A stretch of 64,000 nucleotides of DNA from Niabella insulamsoli (lineage in GTDB: Bacteria > Bacteroidota > Bacteroidia > Chitinophagales > Chitinophagaceae): positions 2,046,001-2,110,000 of the forward strand of contig NZ_CP190246.1 of assembly GCF_039652435.2 (NCBI RefSeq), in the 5' to 3' direction. A program made the translations under genes and the position numbers. Numbering within the stretch: position 1 is the stretch's first letter; every line of letters starts with the position of its first letter. The notes beneath the pieces were generated by a model. It did not search any database, was not told the DNA's origin, and was given only the letters and a program-made list of their open reading frames with translations. Below, piece after piece: positions 42,008 to 51,862 of the stretch.

Positions 42008-44827
42008 TTAAAAAATATAGCTGCCGGATTGCAATTCATAAATCCTGAAGGGGCCTGCGGTTTTTAACTGCCGGACAGAAACTGATTCAGGGATCACGAT
42101 TTTTTCATCGGTCGATAATTTTAACAGTGCGGAAGTATTGGCGGGCACCAAAATATCGAGGGATAATTTTCCTCGCTGATTTCTTTTCCAACCCATGCGC
42201 ACGTCGCCGGAAGGCGCTTTAAAGCTCGCCCTGGCCCAACTTACATCAACAGTTCCTGGCGACGGTGGCTGTAGCAAAAACTGGCGGAAACCCGGCGTTG
42301 CAGGCCGGATGCCCACCAGCCCGTCAATCAGCCAGGCACCGGGAAAAAGATAAGAGCTGTGTAATAAAGAATGCCCGGGGAGATCTTTTTCCCACATCTC
42401 CCAGATGGTCGTTGCTCCGTTCGCTTTCATAAATCCCCAACCCGGATAATCTTTTTGAGAAACCATGGCGTAAATCAAATCACTCCTGTTCTCCTGGCGC
42501 AGCAGTTTGAAAAGCATGGCGCCGCCGGTGATGCCCGCGTGAATATGGCCTTTACGCTTAACCAATATTTCATCCTCAAGGGATGCCATCACTTTATCTC
42601 TTAAATAAAGCGGAACAATTTCAGATAGCAAAGCGATGGCGAGATTGCCCATGGATCGATCAGCATATGTGGCATCGGTTTCATTATAAAAGCGATGATG
42701 AATAGCTGTCGCTGACCGAAACGCCTGCGTCTCCCATCGGGCCGCATCAGCGCTTTTGCCCAAGACAGTAGCTATTTTAGCAGCCGTGCGGAGATTGAAC
42801 ACCCGGTAACAATTATTAAAAAACAGCGTTTCAGGTTTATCATTATTCATTCCTTCCGCTGTGGCACCCGGCCAAAGCCAATCGCCCAGAAAGTCCCATT
42901 GACCGCCAAATCTTTGCAGCAGGTCATTTTCCGTATGCGTGTCTAGAAACGAAAGCCAGTTCTTTACCAATTCATAATTTTCGGCTAAGACGCGCCGATC
43001 GCCATAGTGCTGATACAAAAACCAGGGCAGCGTTACTACAATACCGCCCCATGCCGGCCCGCCGCCGCCCCAATACGTGGGCGCGGTATGAGGCAAAACG
43101 CCGTTGTTAAAAATGCGGCCGCTGGTAAGCGCTTTACGCGCGTGTGCGCCATCATTCATATCGCCGACCATCGGTTCCGTTCCCTGCACATCGCGCCAGT
43201 CCTGCATCCATTTGGTATAAAACGCGCCAAGGCGATAATTATACATACCCGTCTCGCTCGTAGCATGTGCATCGCCGCCGTAGCCCATGCGCTCCCGCTG
43301 CGGGCAGTCGACCACATATCCACCTAAGGAAAGATTTTCAAAAGTCCACCGAATGCGGTCATGCATCCAATTGAGCAAAGGATCCGAGCATTCAAAGCTA
43401 GTCGCGTTTTCATAACCGGTGCGAATCATATAAGCGCTGATATCATTGAGTTGCGGTGGGCGGCTGACACCGCGGATCGTCAGCCACCTACCCGAGCTAT
43501 AATTAAAACGGTTCTGAAAGATGCCGCTGCCGCTTTCGCCGATAATTAAAGCGTTTCTCATGTCAAAAGTCATATCCATATTTTCCCTTTCGGAAAATGA
43601 CATATGGATCGTATCGCCTGGCCGGCCATATAATTTTAAGCGGGTCCAACCGACAAAGTTGACGCCAAAGTCAACCCGGTAACTTCCCTCGGCCTGCCGT
43701 TCTATTTTTTGAGGCAAGATTTGCTGCTGCCTGGTATTTGGTTCCACCATTTGGGCGGAAAGTTTCAATTCAGGATGGTATACGGTGGCGGGTGTCCATC
43801 CTTTTTCACTGGCTGGCCACTGGTTCCAGGAAGGATTGGCCTGTCGGTCATCCCACAATTCGCCGCCCATTTTTGCAAAGGCCCAAATACCTAAGAGTTT
43901 TCCTGGACTCGGACAGGTGCGCCAGGAATCGTCTGTAATCAATGTCTCAAAAGGAGTTTCGCTAATCAGCGGATACGTTCTTTCGTAAAAGGCTGCATGC
44001 GCCGAGACAATGGGAGTTTTTGGCCGTGCGGTATCCATAAAATAAGGCGCAAAAATGGACCATGAGGCGCCCAGCCAGAACGCGGCAACATTGTCGCCTT
44101 CCCGCAAAAATGGTGTGATATCATAGGCAACATAGCGAGCTCTTTTTGTGTGATCTGAAGTGGCGGGAGCCAATACCTGGTCCCCTACCCGCTTGCCATT
44201 CATATATAATTCGTGATAACCGACCGAAGCCACATATATGAAGGCGCGGCCCGGCTTCTTCCCAAGTTTGAAGCTTTTCTTGAACCAGGGATCCCAGATA
44301 TTACAATCCTTGTTATTATTTACAAATTCCTGGCGGTCGCCAATCCATTTTCCGCGCCACTCCGACGCATGTAGCAAGCCGGTGGAAAATGTGGCGACGC
44401 GGCTCCAGGCGCTGATTCTGCCTTTTTGATCCTTGATTCTCACTTTCCAATAATAGGTTCTGTCGGAGGTCAATTGCCTTCCATTATAAGTGATTTGAGT
44501 GGTTTGATCGCTTGCGATCCATTTGGTTTTCCAGACATCGGGATCACCGTTTTCCAGTTGATGAGGTGAAGAGGCGAGCCAAACCTGATAAAATTGTTGC
44601 CGGTTGCCGCTCCCACCGGAATCCAGGTTGTGTAATCGCCAGCTGAGCCGCGGATCAGGCACGTCGATGCCGGTTGGATTATTGAGATATTCACAACGTA
44701 AATCGTTGACCAGCCAGCCGTTCCAGTAAGCTGGGCGGGTCGAAAAGCAAGCTATAGCCGCTCCCATACAAGCAACAAGGCAGAATATCGTCCGGACTCT
44801 TTTCCATATCGCGAAGAAAAAATACAT
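42008..44827 (-). CDS. Alpha-L-rhamnosidase (GH78)
   Basis: A 939-residue exported protein with a hydrophobic start ending in an AAIAC lipobox-like site. The N-terminal beta-domains contain YYWKVRIKDQKGRISAWSRV and AFIYVASVGYHELYMNGKRV, typical of rhamnosidase D and N domains. The (alpha/alpha)6 barrel has VVDCPQRERMGYGGDAHATS with the conserved acidic residues, and later TTIWEMWEKDLPGHSLLHS. The C-terminal domain reads GIRPATPGFRQFLLQPPSPG. All are diagnostic for GH78. It would release terminal rhamnose, and the neighbouring sulfatases suggest a sulfated rhamnose-containing polymer. It is divergent from the histidine-kinase cluster. Confidence 0.93.
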   Translation of the reverse strand: MYFFFAIWKRVRTIFCLVACMGAAIACFSTRPAYWNGWLVNDLRCEYLNNPTGIDVPDPRLSWRLHNLDSGGSGNRQQFYQVWLASSPHQLENGDPDVWKTKWIASDQTTQITYNGRQLTSDRTYYWKVRIKDQKGRISAWSRVATFSTGLLHASEWRGKWIGDRQEFVNNNKDCNIWDPWFKKSFKLGKKPGRAFIYVASVGYHELYMNGKRVGDQVLAPATSDHTKRARYVAYDITPFLREGDNVAAFWLGASWSIFAPYFMDTARPKTPIVSAHAAFYERTYPLISETPFETLITDDSWRTCPSPGKLLGIWAFAKMGGELWDDRQANPSWNQWPASEKGWTPATVYHPELKLSAQMVEPNTRQQQILPQKIERQAEGSYRVDFGVNFVGWTRLKLYGRPGDTIHMSFSERENMDMTFDMRNALIIGESGSGIFQNRFNYSSGRWLTIRGVSRPPQLNDISAYMIRTGYENATSFECSDPLLNWMHDRIRWTFENLSLGGYVVDCPQRERMGYGGDAHATSETGMYNYRLGAFYTKWMQDWRDVQGTEPMVGDMNDGAHARKALTSGRIFNNGVLPHTAPTYWGGGGPAWGGIVVTLPWFLYQHYGDRRVLAENYELVKNWLSFLDTHTENDLLQRFGGQWDFLGDWLWPGATAEGMNNDKPETLFFNNCYRVFNLRTAAKIATVLGKSADAARWETQAFRSATAIHHRFYNETDATYADRSMGNLAIALLSEIVPLYLRDKVMASLEDEILVKRKGHIHAGITGGAMLFKLLRQENRSDLIYAMVSQKDYPGWGFMKANGATTIWEMWEKDLPGHSLLHSSYLFPGAWLIDGLVGIRPATPGFRQFLLQPPSPGTVDVSWARASFKAPSGDVRMGWKRNQRGKLSLDILVPANTSALLKLSTDEKIVIPESVSVRQLKTAGPFRIYELQSGSYIF

Positions 44828-45007
44828 AATCGTTAGTTTTCAAAAAATTGAATAATTACCGATATTATTATTTAATGTTACAGCTTTCCCTACATTATTT
44901 TGAAAAATTCAACAGTTTTTTTATTTTCGGATGTTGGACTTTTTAAATCAGGTCCGTAGCTCGAAAAATTACTATCGGTAGCCCTCTAAATTGAAAGCAA
45001 ATTATTC

Positions 45008-46477
45008 ATGATTTTAGTTGTTGATGATCAAACAGAAAATATTTACGCGCTAAAAAAGTTGCTTGAATCAAAAAATTTTGAGGTCGACACCGCATCGTCA
45101 GGGGAAGAAGCGCTTAAGAAAGTTTTGAAAGCCGATTACGCCCTGATTATCCTCGACGTGCAAATGCCTGGCATAGACGGTTTTGAGGTTGCCGAAACGC
45201 TATCGGGGTATAGCCGAACCAAAGAAGTTCCTATTATCTTTTTATCGGCCGTCAATACTGAGAAAAAGTTTATTGCAAAAGGCTATGCCTCCGGTGGAAT
45301 CGACTATATCACCAAGCCCGTGGACCCCGATATACTGATGTTAAAGGTGAAAACCTTTCATCGTTTATACGAGCAGACCTTAGCTCTAAATGAAATTCAA
45401 GACAACTTAAAGTTGGAAATTGAGTCCAGAAAAAAGGCGCAGCAGGAACTGCATGAAAAGGTGGAACAACTTCACACAACGCTGGAAAGCCTGCCGCAGA
45501 TAGCGTTCAGGGCCGACGAGTGGGGCCGCGTAAATTTCGTCAATAAAAAATGGTTTCAGTACTCTCCATGTCCGCATACTTTTCCGGAAGTACATCCCGA
45601 TGATATGTCAATGGAAAAAGTATGGATGGATTGTATTAATCATCAGTGCCCCGAAGAAATGGAAATACGCATTAAGGAGCTAAAAACAGGACTTTTCCGG
45701 TTTCATCTACTTAGTATTATGCCAGTAAAAAGCAGTCAGGGCATAAAAAGCTGGGTGGGAACTTTTACCGATATTGATGAGCAAAAACAAGAAGAAAAGC
45801 GAAAAGATGAATTTTTGAGTATTGCCAGCCACGAGCTTAAAACACCGCTTACAAGCATTAAAGCCTATATTCAGCTGCTCGACCGGGTGCAACAAAAACA
45901 ACCCGAAAGCCCCGCCTCTACTTATATCAGCCGGGCACACGATCAGGTTAATAAACTGGATAGCCTGATTGGAGATTTGCTTGATATTTCTAAAATAGAA
46001 AATGGCAAACTCAAAATGAATAAGGAGCCTTTTGACCTGGAGCATCTGATTTCTGGGATCATTGAAACAATTGGTCACACGAGCAACCAACCCAACCTGA
46101 AAATAGAACGGCAGGGAACTCCTTTTTCCCGTCCCATTATGGGCGATTCCATTCGAATTGAACAGGTATTGATCAATTTTTTCACCAATGCGATCAAATA
46201 TTCGCCAGGCTCTGACCGTATTGTTTTACACACGGCTCAGGAAGATGATCATATTTATATAGGTGTTCAGGATTTTGGGATTGGTATTCCCGAACATAAA
46301 AAAGATCGTGTTTTTTCTAAATTTTATCGCGTCGAAGAATCGTCCGTCCGCTTTCAGGGTTTGGGAATCGGTTTGCATATCTGCGCTGAAATCATCAAGC
46401 AACACAACGGAAGCTACGGCGTTGAAAGCACCCTGGAAAAGGGAACCACCTTTTATTTTACACTGCCCATCAGTTAA
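45008..46477 (+). CDS. Response regulator-histidine kinase (REC-PAS-HisKA-HATPase)
   Basis: A 489-residue cytoplasmic protein without transmembrane segments. The N-terminal receiver has ILVVDDQTENIYALKKLLES, phospho-Asp D50 in LDVQMPG and Lys in YITKPVDP. A short coiled coil and a PAS-like domain follow. HisKA has IASHELKTPLTSIKAY (His275), and HATPase has INFFTNAIKYSPG, VQDFGIGIP and GLGIGLHICAEI. The receiver in front suggests it passes signals from another kinase. It is first of a five-gene signalling cluster, 5 bp before the next gene. Confidence 0.93.
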   Translation: MILVVDDQTENIYALKKLLESKNFEVDTASSGEEALKKVLKADYALIILDVQMPGIDGFEVAETLSGYSRTKEVPIIFLSAVNTEKKFIAKGYASGGIDYITKPVDPDILMLKVKTFHRLYEQTLALNEIQDNLKLEIESRKKAQQELHEKVEQLHTTLESLPQIAFRADEWGRVNFVNKKWFQYSPCPHTFPEVHPDDMSMEKVWMDCINHQCPEEMEIRIKELKTGLFRFHLLSIMPVKSSQGIKSWVGTFTDIDEQKQEEKRKDEFLSIASHELKTPLTSIKAYIQLLDRVQQKQPESPASTYISRAHDQVNKLDSLIGDLLDISKIENGKLKMNKEPFDLEHLISGIIETIGHTSNQPNLKIERQGTPFSRPIMGDSIRIEQVLINFFTNAIKYSPGSDRIVLHTAQEDDHIYIGVQDFGIGIPEHKKDRVFSKFYRVEESSVRFQGLGIGLHICAEIIKQHNGSYGVESTLEKGTTFYFTLPIS

Positions 46478-46482
46478 TCATT

Positions 46483-49400
46483 ATGTCAAAAAAGTTAATT
46501 CGAAAATTACAAGTCGGTTTCGGCATCTCTCTGCTTATTCTGATCTTAAGTTCATCGGCGTCTTATATTAGTATCAGAAGCCAAATAAACAACCGGGCAG
46601 AAGTAATAAAAACCCAACAAAAGATCAAAGCTGGCAATCAGATCTTGATCGACCTGCAAAATGCAGAAACCGGCCTGCGGGGCTATTTATTGACCGGCCG
46701 TGCGAGTTTTTTAGAACCTTTTTATGAAAGCCTGGCATCGTTGCCGCAGTCTATTTCTGATTGTCGTCAGCTGGTAGCTAACAATAGGCAGCAGGTTCTT
46801 CGCGTAGATAGCATCGATAGAATTGCCAGCAAAGAAATCAGTGCTTTAAATGAACAGGTAGCTATAAAAAAATCGGGGGGGACCATTATAGTCGACCAGC
46901 TCGAGCAGGGTAAAACCTACATGGATCGCTGCCGCAGCATACTTGACGACCTTATTGATGATGAGTCGGCCCGTCTTGCCAGTAGCAGCGACAAAATGCA
47001 TGATAACTCAACCGCGACGCTTTGGTTTATTTTGTTTGCTGCCGCTGTTTCTTTGTTCATAACCATCTATTTCTATTTGCAGATAAGAGATGAATTTAAA
47101 AAGCGTGAAAAAATGCAGCAGGCGCTGCGCGAAAAAGATGAACACACCAGCCGCCGTCTTAATATTATTCAACAGATCGCCCATGAAATATCAAAAGGCG
47201 ATTACTCGGTGCGTGTATCGGATGAGCAGGAAGATGATTTGGGCAGTCTGGCCGCGTCGCTCAACCACATGGCATCGTCGCTGGAAGTCTCGTTCGACAA
47301 TATTAATAACAACGAATGGCGGCAGGCGGGTCTGGCGCAGCTTAATGAAATTTTAATCGGCAATAAGACGGAAGAAGCTATTGCCAAAGATGCTTTAGAA
47401 TATTTGGTAGGCTATGGTGGGTGTGTAAATGGCGCTTTTTACTTATTAGACAAAGGCAGCTTGCAGCTTCAGGGTGCTTACGCGCTTGAAGGTTACATGA
47501 GAAAGCAATATGCGCCAGGTGAAGGAATGATCGGTCAGGTTTTCAGAGACCGCGAAGTGAAAACCTTCAGCCCTATCGCTGAGGATGATTTTGTTGTAAG
47601 CTTTGCGGCAGGGCAATTAAAAGTAAAACATATCGCGGTAATACCCATGGTAATTAAAGGACAATGCATGGGTGTTATCGAACTGGGATCCAACGAGGCT
47701 TTTGGCACGCTCGAGTTGGACTTTTTAAATGAAGCAGCCCGTATCATTGCGCTGGAAGTGATCGCAGCGAAGGGCAGAAAACATATCCAGTCTTTATTGG
47801 AGGAAACGCAGGCGCAAACGGAGGAATTGCAAACGCAGCAGTCAGAATTAGAGAACCTGAACGCGGAGCTTGAAGCCCAGACCCAGAAGTTGCAGGCTTC
47901 CGAAGAAGAACTAAGGGTGCAGCAGGAAGAGTTGCTTCAATCTAACCAGGAATTGGAAGAGCGATCTAAATTGCTCGAGGAAAAAAACATTTTGATCGCA
48001 CACCGCAATTCTGAAATACAGAAAAAGGCCGAAGAGCTTGCATTGAGCACGAAGTACAAATCAGAGTTTTTGGCCAACATGTCTCATGAGTTAAGAACGC
48101 CGCTCAACTCCATTTTGCTTTTGTCACGCCTGATGGTTGAGAACGGCGACGAAAATCTCACGGCTGATCAGGTGGAGTCAGCAAAAGTGATTCAAAGTTC
48201 AGGTTCAAGTCTTTTGAGCCTGATCGATGAGATTTTGGATTTGTCTAAAATCGAAGCTGGTAAGATGGAGCTGGAATATAAGCAAATCGATCTGACAGAA
48301 TTGAAGAATGACCTCTATAGCTTATTTGCGCCTGTGGCGAAAGACAAAGGATTGGATTTCGGTATTGAGATCACATCTGAAGTGCCTGCTACTTTAAATA
48401 CGGACAAGCTGCGGTTAGAGCAGATCTTAAGAAACCTGTTGTCGAACGCAATTAAATTTACACAGGAAGGATCAGTGCAACTGTCTGTTTCCCAACCTAC
48501 CCATGACGCGGATTTCCTACATTTTATTGTTAAAGACACCGGGATTGGGATTAGCGAAGAAAACAGGAAAATTATTTTTGAAGCCTTCCAGCAAGCCGAC
48601 GGTTCCACTCGCAGGAAGTTTGGAGGAACGGGTCTGGGATTGTCGATCAGCAGGGAATTAGCGCGTTTGCTGGGCGGCGAAATTACTGTCGAAAGCGAGA
48701 TGGGGAGCGGAAGTCATTTTACGTTAGCCATACCCTTAAAAGAAGTACGCCATACTCACAAGGATCAGGAAGAACAAACGGCGGCGCCGGCATTTGATTT
48801 TGAAGCACCGCCCGATGGCATCGACGCTCCTAAACCTGCGCTACAGATTCCTGAAGACGTCCCAGACGATCGTAACAGTATACAGTCGGGAGATAAGGTC
48901 ATCCTGATCGTTGAAGACGATACCAACTTCGCGAAGGCTTTACTGAAGTTCACGCACAAACAGCACTACAAAGGCGTCATTGTCGTTAGGGGCGATCTGG
49001 CAGTGCAGGCGGCAGAAAATTACCAGCCGCTAGCAATTTTGCTTGATATCCAATTGCCGGTAAAAAATGGCTGGGAGGTCATGGATGAATTAAAAGCAAA
49101 CGCGAAAACACGTCATATTCCGGTGCACATCATGTCTTCCTTGAAAGTGAAGAAAGAAAGTTTATTGAAGGGCGCTATTGATTTTATTAATAAACCGATC
49201 GCGCTCGAGCAGATGGGCGGAATTTTTAAAAAAATCGAACACGCTTTAACCCGCAATCCAAAAAAAGTTTTAATTGTTGAGGAAAACCCCAAGCACGCGA
49301 CAGCGCTTTCTTATTTCCTGAGCAACTTCAACATCACTTCTGAAATAAAAACCAATGTGGAGGAAAGCATTAATGCATTGGCTTCTGATCAGGTAAATTG

Positions 49401-50067
49401 CGTCATTCTTGATATGGGCGTGCCCGATAAAACCGGTTACGAGACACTGGAAGCTATCAAGCAAAAAAAGGGACTCGAAGATCTGCCGATTATTATTTTC
49501 ACAGGTAAAAATTTATCCCATGCCGAAGAGATGAAGATTCGGCAATATGCGGACTCCATCGTCATTAAGACAGCTCATTCCTTTCAGCGGATCCTTGATG
49601 AAGTGGGCCTTTTTCTCCACCTCGTGGAAGAAAGCCATACCAATCAGGGTAGCAAGCCGGCCAGCAAATTAGGGGCGCTTAATGAAGTGCTGAAAGAAAA
49701 AACGGTTCTTATTGCGGACGACGATGTGAGAAATATTTTTTCGCTTACCAAAACGCTCGAGAACTATCAAATGAAAGTTATTTCGGCTATTGATGGAAAA
49801 GAAGCGCTACAGCAACTCAAAAACCATCCGGGTACAACAGTAATTCTCATGGACATGATGATGCCCGAGATGGATGGCTACGAAACAATCCAGCAAATCA
49901 GAAATATGCCTGCTTATAAAAAGTTGCCGATCATTGCCGTGACAGCTAAAGCGATGACTGGTGACAGGGAAAAATGTATCCAGGCAGGCGCGTCTGATTA
50001 TATATCAAAGCCGGTAGACAAAGATCAGCTGTTATCCCTGTTGAGGGTATGGTTATACGAAAATTAA
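46483..50067 (+). CDS. Large hybrid sensor histidine kinase with three receivers
   Basis: A 1194-residue membrane kinase. A transmembrane helix (LQVGFGISLLILILSSSASY) precedes a CHASE3-like sensor (LIDLQNAETGLRGYLLTGRA), a second helix at ~180-198, HAMP (~220-275), GAF (~285-430) and a long coiled coil (EETQAQTEELQTQQSELENL...). HisKA follows with MSHELRTPLN (His535), then HATPase (GTGLGLSISRELA). Three receivers follow, with phospho-Asp at about 853, 974 and 1123. The second one is degenerate (VEENPKH instead of a DD pair). The last resembles the stand-alone receiver encoded next. This type is common in Bacteroidota next to CheB/CheR. Confidence 0.93.
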   Translation: MSKKLIRKLQVGFGISLLILILSSSASYISIRSQINNRAEVIKTQQKIKAGNQILIDLQNAETGLRGYLLTGRASFLEPFYESLASLPQSISDCRQLVANNRQQVLRVDSIDRIASKEISALNEQVAIKKSGGTIIVDQLEQGKTYMDRCRSILDDLIDDESARLASSSDKMHDNSTATLWFILFAAAVSLFITIYFYLQIRDEFKKREKMQQALREKDEHTSRRLNIIQQIAHEISKGDYSVRVSDEQEDDLGSLAASLNHMASSLEVSFDNINNNEWRQAGLAQLNEILIGNKTEEAIAKDALEYLVGYGGCVNGAFYLLDKGSLQLQGAYALEGYMRKQYAPGEGMIGQVFRDREVKTFSPIAEDDFVVSFAAGQLKVKHIAVIPMVIKGQCMGVIELGSNEAFGTLELDFLNEAARIIALEVIAAKGRKHIQSLLEETQAQTEELQTQQSELENLNAELEAQTQKLQASEEELRVQQEELLQSNQELEERSKLLEEKNILIAHRNSEIQKKAEELALSTKYKSEFLANMSHELRTPLNSILLLSRLMVENGDENLTADQVESAKVIQSSGSSLLSLIDEILDLSKIEAGKMELEYKQIDLTELKNDLYSLFAPVAKDKGLDFGIEITSEVPATLNTDKLRLEQILRNLLSNAIKFTQEGSVQLSVSQPTHDADFLHFIVKDTGIGISEENRKIIFEAFQQADGSTRRKFGGTGLGLSISRELARLLGGEITVESEMGSGSHFTLAIPLKEVRHTHKDQEEQTAAPAFDFEAPPDGIDAPKPALQIPEDVPDDRNSIQSGDKVILIVEDDTNFAKALLKFTHKQHYKGVIVVRGDLAVQAAENYQPLAILLDIQLPVKNGWEVMDELKANAKTRHIPVHIMSSLKVKKESLLKGAIDFINKPIALEQMGGIFKKIEHALTRNPKKVLIVEENPKHATALSYFLSNFNITSEIKTNVEESINALASDQVNCVILDMGVPDKTGYETLEAIKQKKGLEDLPIIIFTGKNLSHAEEMKIRQYADSIVIKTAHSFQRILDEVGLFLHLVEESHTNQGSKPASKLGALNEVLKEKTVLIADDDVRNIFSLTKTLENYQMKVISAIDGKEALQQLKNHPGTTVILMDMMMPEMDGYETIQQIRNMPAYKKLPIIAVTAKAMTGDREKCIQAGASDYISKPVDKDQLLSLLRVWLYEN

Positions 50068-50080
50068 AGCAAACTGTACA

Positions 50081-50455
50081 ATGAGTGAGAAGCAAAAGAA
50101 GATACTAATCATCGACGATGACAGCAGGAATATTTTCGCGCTGCAATTAACTTTAAAAGCCAGGAATTATGAGTTTAAGTCATGTCTCACCGCATCAGAG
50201 GGACTGGACGCACTGAAGCAGGATGGCGATATCGGGTTGGTGTTGCTCGACATGATGATGGCCGAAATGGATGGTTATGAAACGATAGAAATCATCCGTT
50301 CAACTGAAGCTTTTCGTCATGTTCCCGTTATTGCTGTAACGGCAAACGCTATGACCGGCGACAGGGAGAAATGCATGGAAGCGGGCGCCAATGGTTATAT
50401 TTCTAAGCCCATCGATGTGGATCGATTATTGAACATGATTGAAAAATGGCTATAG
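50081..50455 (+). CDS. Stand-alone response-regulator receiver protein
   Basis: A 124-residue CheY-like protein: IIDDDSRNIFALQLTLKARN, phospho-Asp in VLLDMMMAEMDGYETI, Thr in AVTANAMTGDREKCMEAGAN and Lys in YISKPIDVDRL. It is very similar to the third receiver of the kinase upstream, suggesting duplication. It has no output domain. CheR begins immediately after its stop codon. Confidence 0.92.
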   Translation: MSEKQKKILIIDDDSRNIFALQLTLKARNYEFKSCLTASEGLDALKQDGDIGLVLLDMMMAEMDGYETIEIIRSTEAFRHVPVIAVTANAMTGDREKCMEAGANGYISKPIDVDRLLNMIEKWL

Positions 50456-51283
50456 ATGATCGAACCCGATATTGTTAAAGACGAGGAGATGGAAATGTTG
50501 TTAACCGACATTGCCTGTCGCTACAGCTACGATTTTACACAATATAGCAGAGCTTCTTTAAAGCGAAGGTTAAACAGGATTTGCGTCATTGATAAGTTCA
50601 CGAGTTTCGCTGAGCTGCGTCACCGGCTTGTAAGCGACGCGTCCTATCTTCCCAGATTTATAGAAGAGATCACCGTGAATGTGACTGAAATGTTTCGGGA
50701 TCCGCATTTCTTCAAAACTTTACGGGAACAGATTTTTCCAAAGTTGGGGACACACCCGTTTATTAGAATTTGGGTGGCGGGTTGTGCTACGGGCGAAGAA
50801 GCTTTTTCACTGGCCATTCTTTTAAAAGAAGCAAACCTCTATCGTAAATCGCTTATCTACGCGACAGACATTAATCCGGGTGTGCTTGAAAAAGCTTCCC
50901 GCGGCATTTTTTCTGCCGCCGCTATTAAGCAGTACGAGGAAAATTATCTGCTTTCGGGAGGAAAAAGCGAATTTTCTTCGTATTATGTGTCTCGCTACGA
51001 CCTGGTAAAATTTAACGAAGATCTGAGCGAGAAAATGATTTTTTCTACCCATAATCTGGTTTCGGATGCGTCGTTTAACGAGTTTCAACTGATTCTTTGT
51101 CGAAACGTGTTGATTTATTTTGACAGGAATTTACAAAACAAAGTATTCAGGTTGTTCGATGAAAGTTTACAGCCATTTGGTTACCTGGCCCTTGGCGCAA
51201 AAGAGACCCTTCGGTTTTCGTCGATCGAACATCGTTATAAAAGATGTTTCGACGAAAAGATCTGGAAGAAATTACATCATTAA
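50456..51283 (+). CDS. CheR-type protein-glutamate methyltransferase
   Basis: A 275-residue SAM-dependent methyltransferase that methylates Glu residues of receptor proteins. The N-terminal helical CheR_N domain has YSYDFTQYSRASLKRRLNRI, and the SAM site is RIWVAGCATGEEAFSLAILL. Then come ATDINPGVLEKASRGIFS and ILCRNVLIYFD. No chemoreceptor or CheA/CheW gene is in the cluster, so it probably adapts the neighbouring kinase rather than motility. Zero gap to the receiver gene. Confidence 0.93.
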   Translation: MIEPDIVKDEEMEMLLTDIACRYSYDFTQYSRASLKRRLNRICVIDKFTSFAELRHRLVSDASYLPRFIEEITVNVTEMFRDPHFFKTLREQIFPKLGTHPFIRIWVAGCATGEEAFSLAILLKEANLYRKSLIYATDINPGVLEKASRGIFSAAAIKQYEENYLLSGGKSEFSSYYVSRYDLVKFNEDLSEKMIFSTHNLVSDASFNEFQLILCRNVLIYFDRNLQNKVFRLFDESLQPFGYLALGAKETLRFSSIEHRYKRCFDEKIWKKLHH

Positions 51284-51289
51284 AGCAGC

Positions 51290-51862
51290 ATGTCGATGGA
51301 ACAAAAGACAGGCATTTTTTTGATCGGTGGTTCTGCCGGCAGTATTAGTGTTTTGCTTGAAATATTGCCGCAGCTTAGGAATGATCTGTCTTTTCCGGTA
51401 GTTGTTGTGTTGCATAGAAAAGCCTATCATGAAAGCGCGATGGATACTTTACTTGGCTTTTACAGCAAGATTCCGGTTTATGAAGCCCACGATAAAATGT
51501 TGCTCAAAAACGGCCGCATCTATCTTGCACCGGCTGACTATCATCTGCTTTTTGAAACCAAACAACAGATTTCTCTTGATGTTTCGGAGAAAGTAAACTA
51601 CTCCAGGCCTTCGATTGATGTAACTTTTCAATCGGCCGCAAAAAAATTTCAGCAGGAAACTACAGCGCTCTTACTCTCGGGCGCCAATCAAGACGGGACG
51701 GATGGTTTGCAATTTATCTCCAACTGTGGTGGCCGCGTATTGGTGCAGGATCCAGACACCGCTGAGTTCGATTTTATGCCGAAACAAACATTGCTTAGCC
51801 TTAACGTGAATAAAATATTGAAGCCAGGAGAAATGGCTTCCTTTATCAATCATTTAAACTGA
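51290..51862 (+). CDS. CheB-type methylesterase (catalytic domain only)
   Basis: A 190-residue protein equal to the catalytic domain of CheB without the receiver. The triad parts are GGSAGSISVLLEI (Ser), VVVLHRKAYHESAMD (His) and LLSGANQDGTDGLQFI (Asp). It would remove methyl groups added by the CheR just upstream (6 bp gap). Its stop is directly adjacent to the convergent sulfatase gene (0 bp). Confidence 0.92.
   Translation: MSMEQKTGIFLIGGSAGSISVLLEILPQLRNDLSFPVVVVLHRKAYHESAMDTLLGFYSKIPVYEAHDKMLLKNGRIYLAPADYHLLFETKQQISLDVSEKVNYSRPSIDVTFQSAAKKFQQETTALLLSGANQDGTDGLQFISNCGGRVLVQDPDTAEFDFMPKQTLLSLNVNKILKPGEMASFINHLN

Noticed and set aside
50081..51862. Chemotaxis operon
   Set aside because: CheR and CheB occur without CheA, CheW, CheY-motor or receptor genes. 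The kinase context points to another signalling role.
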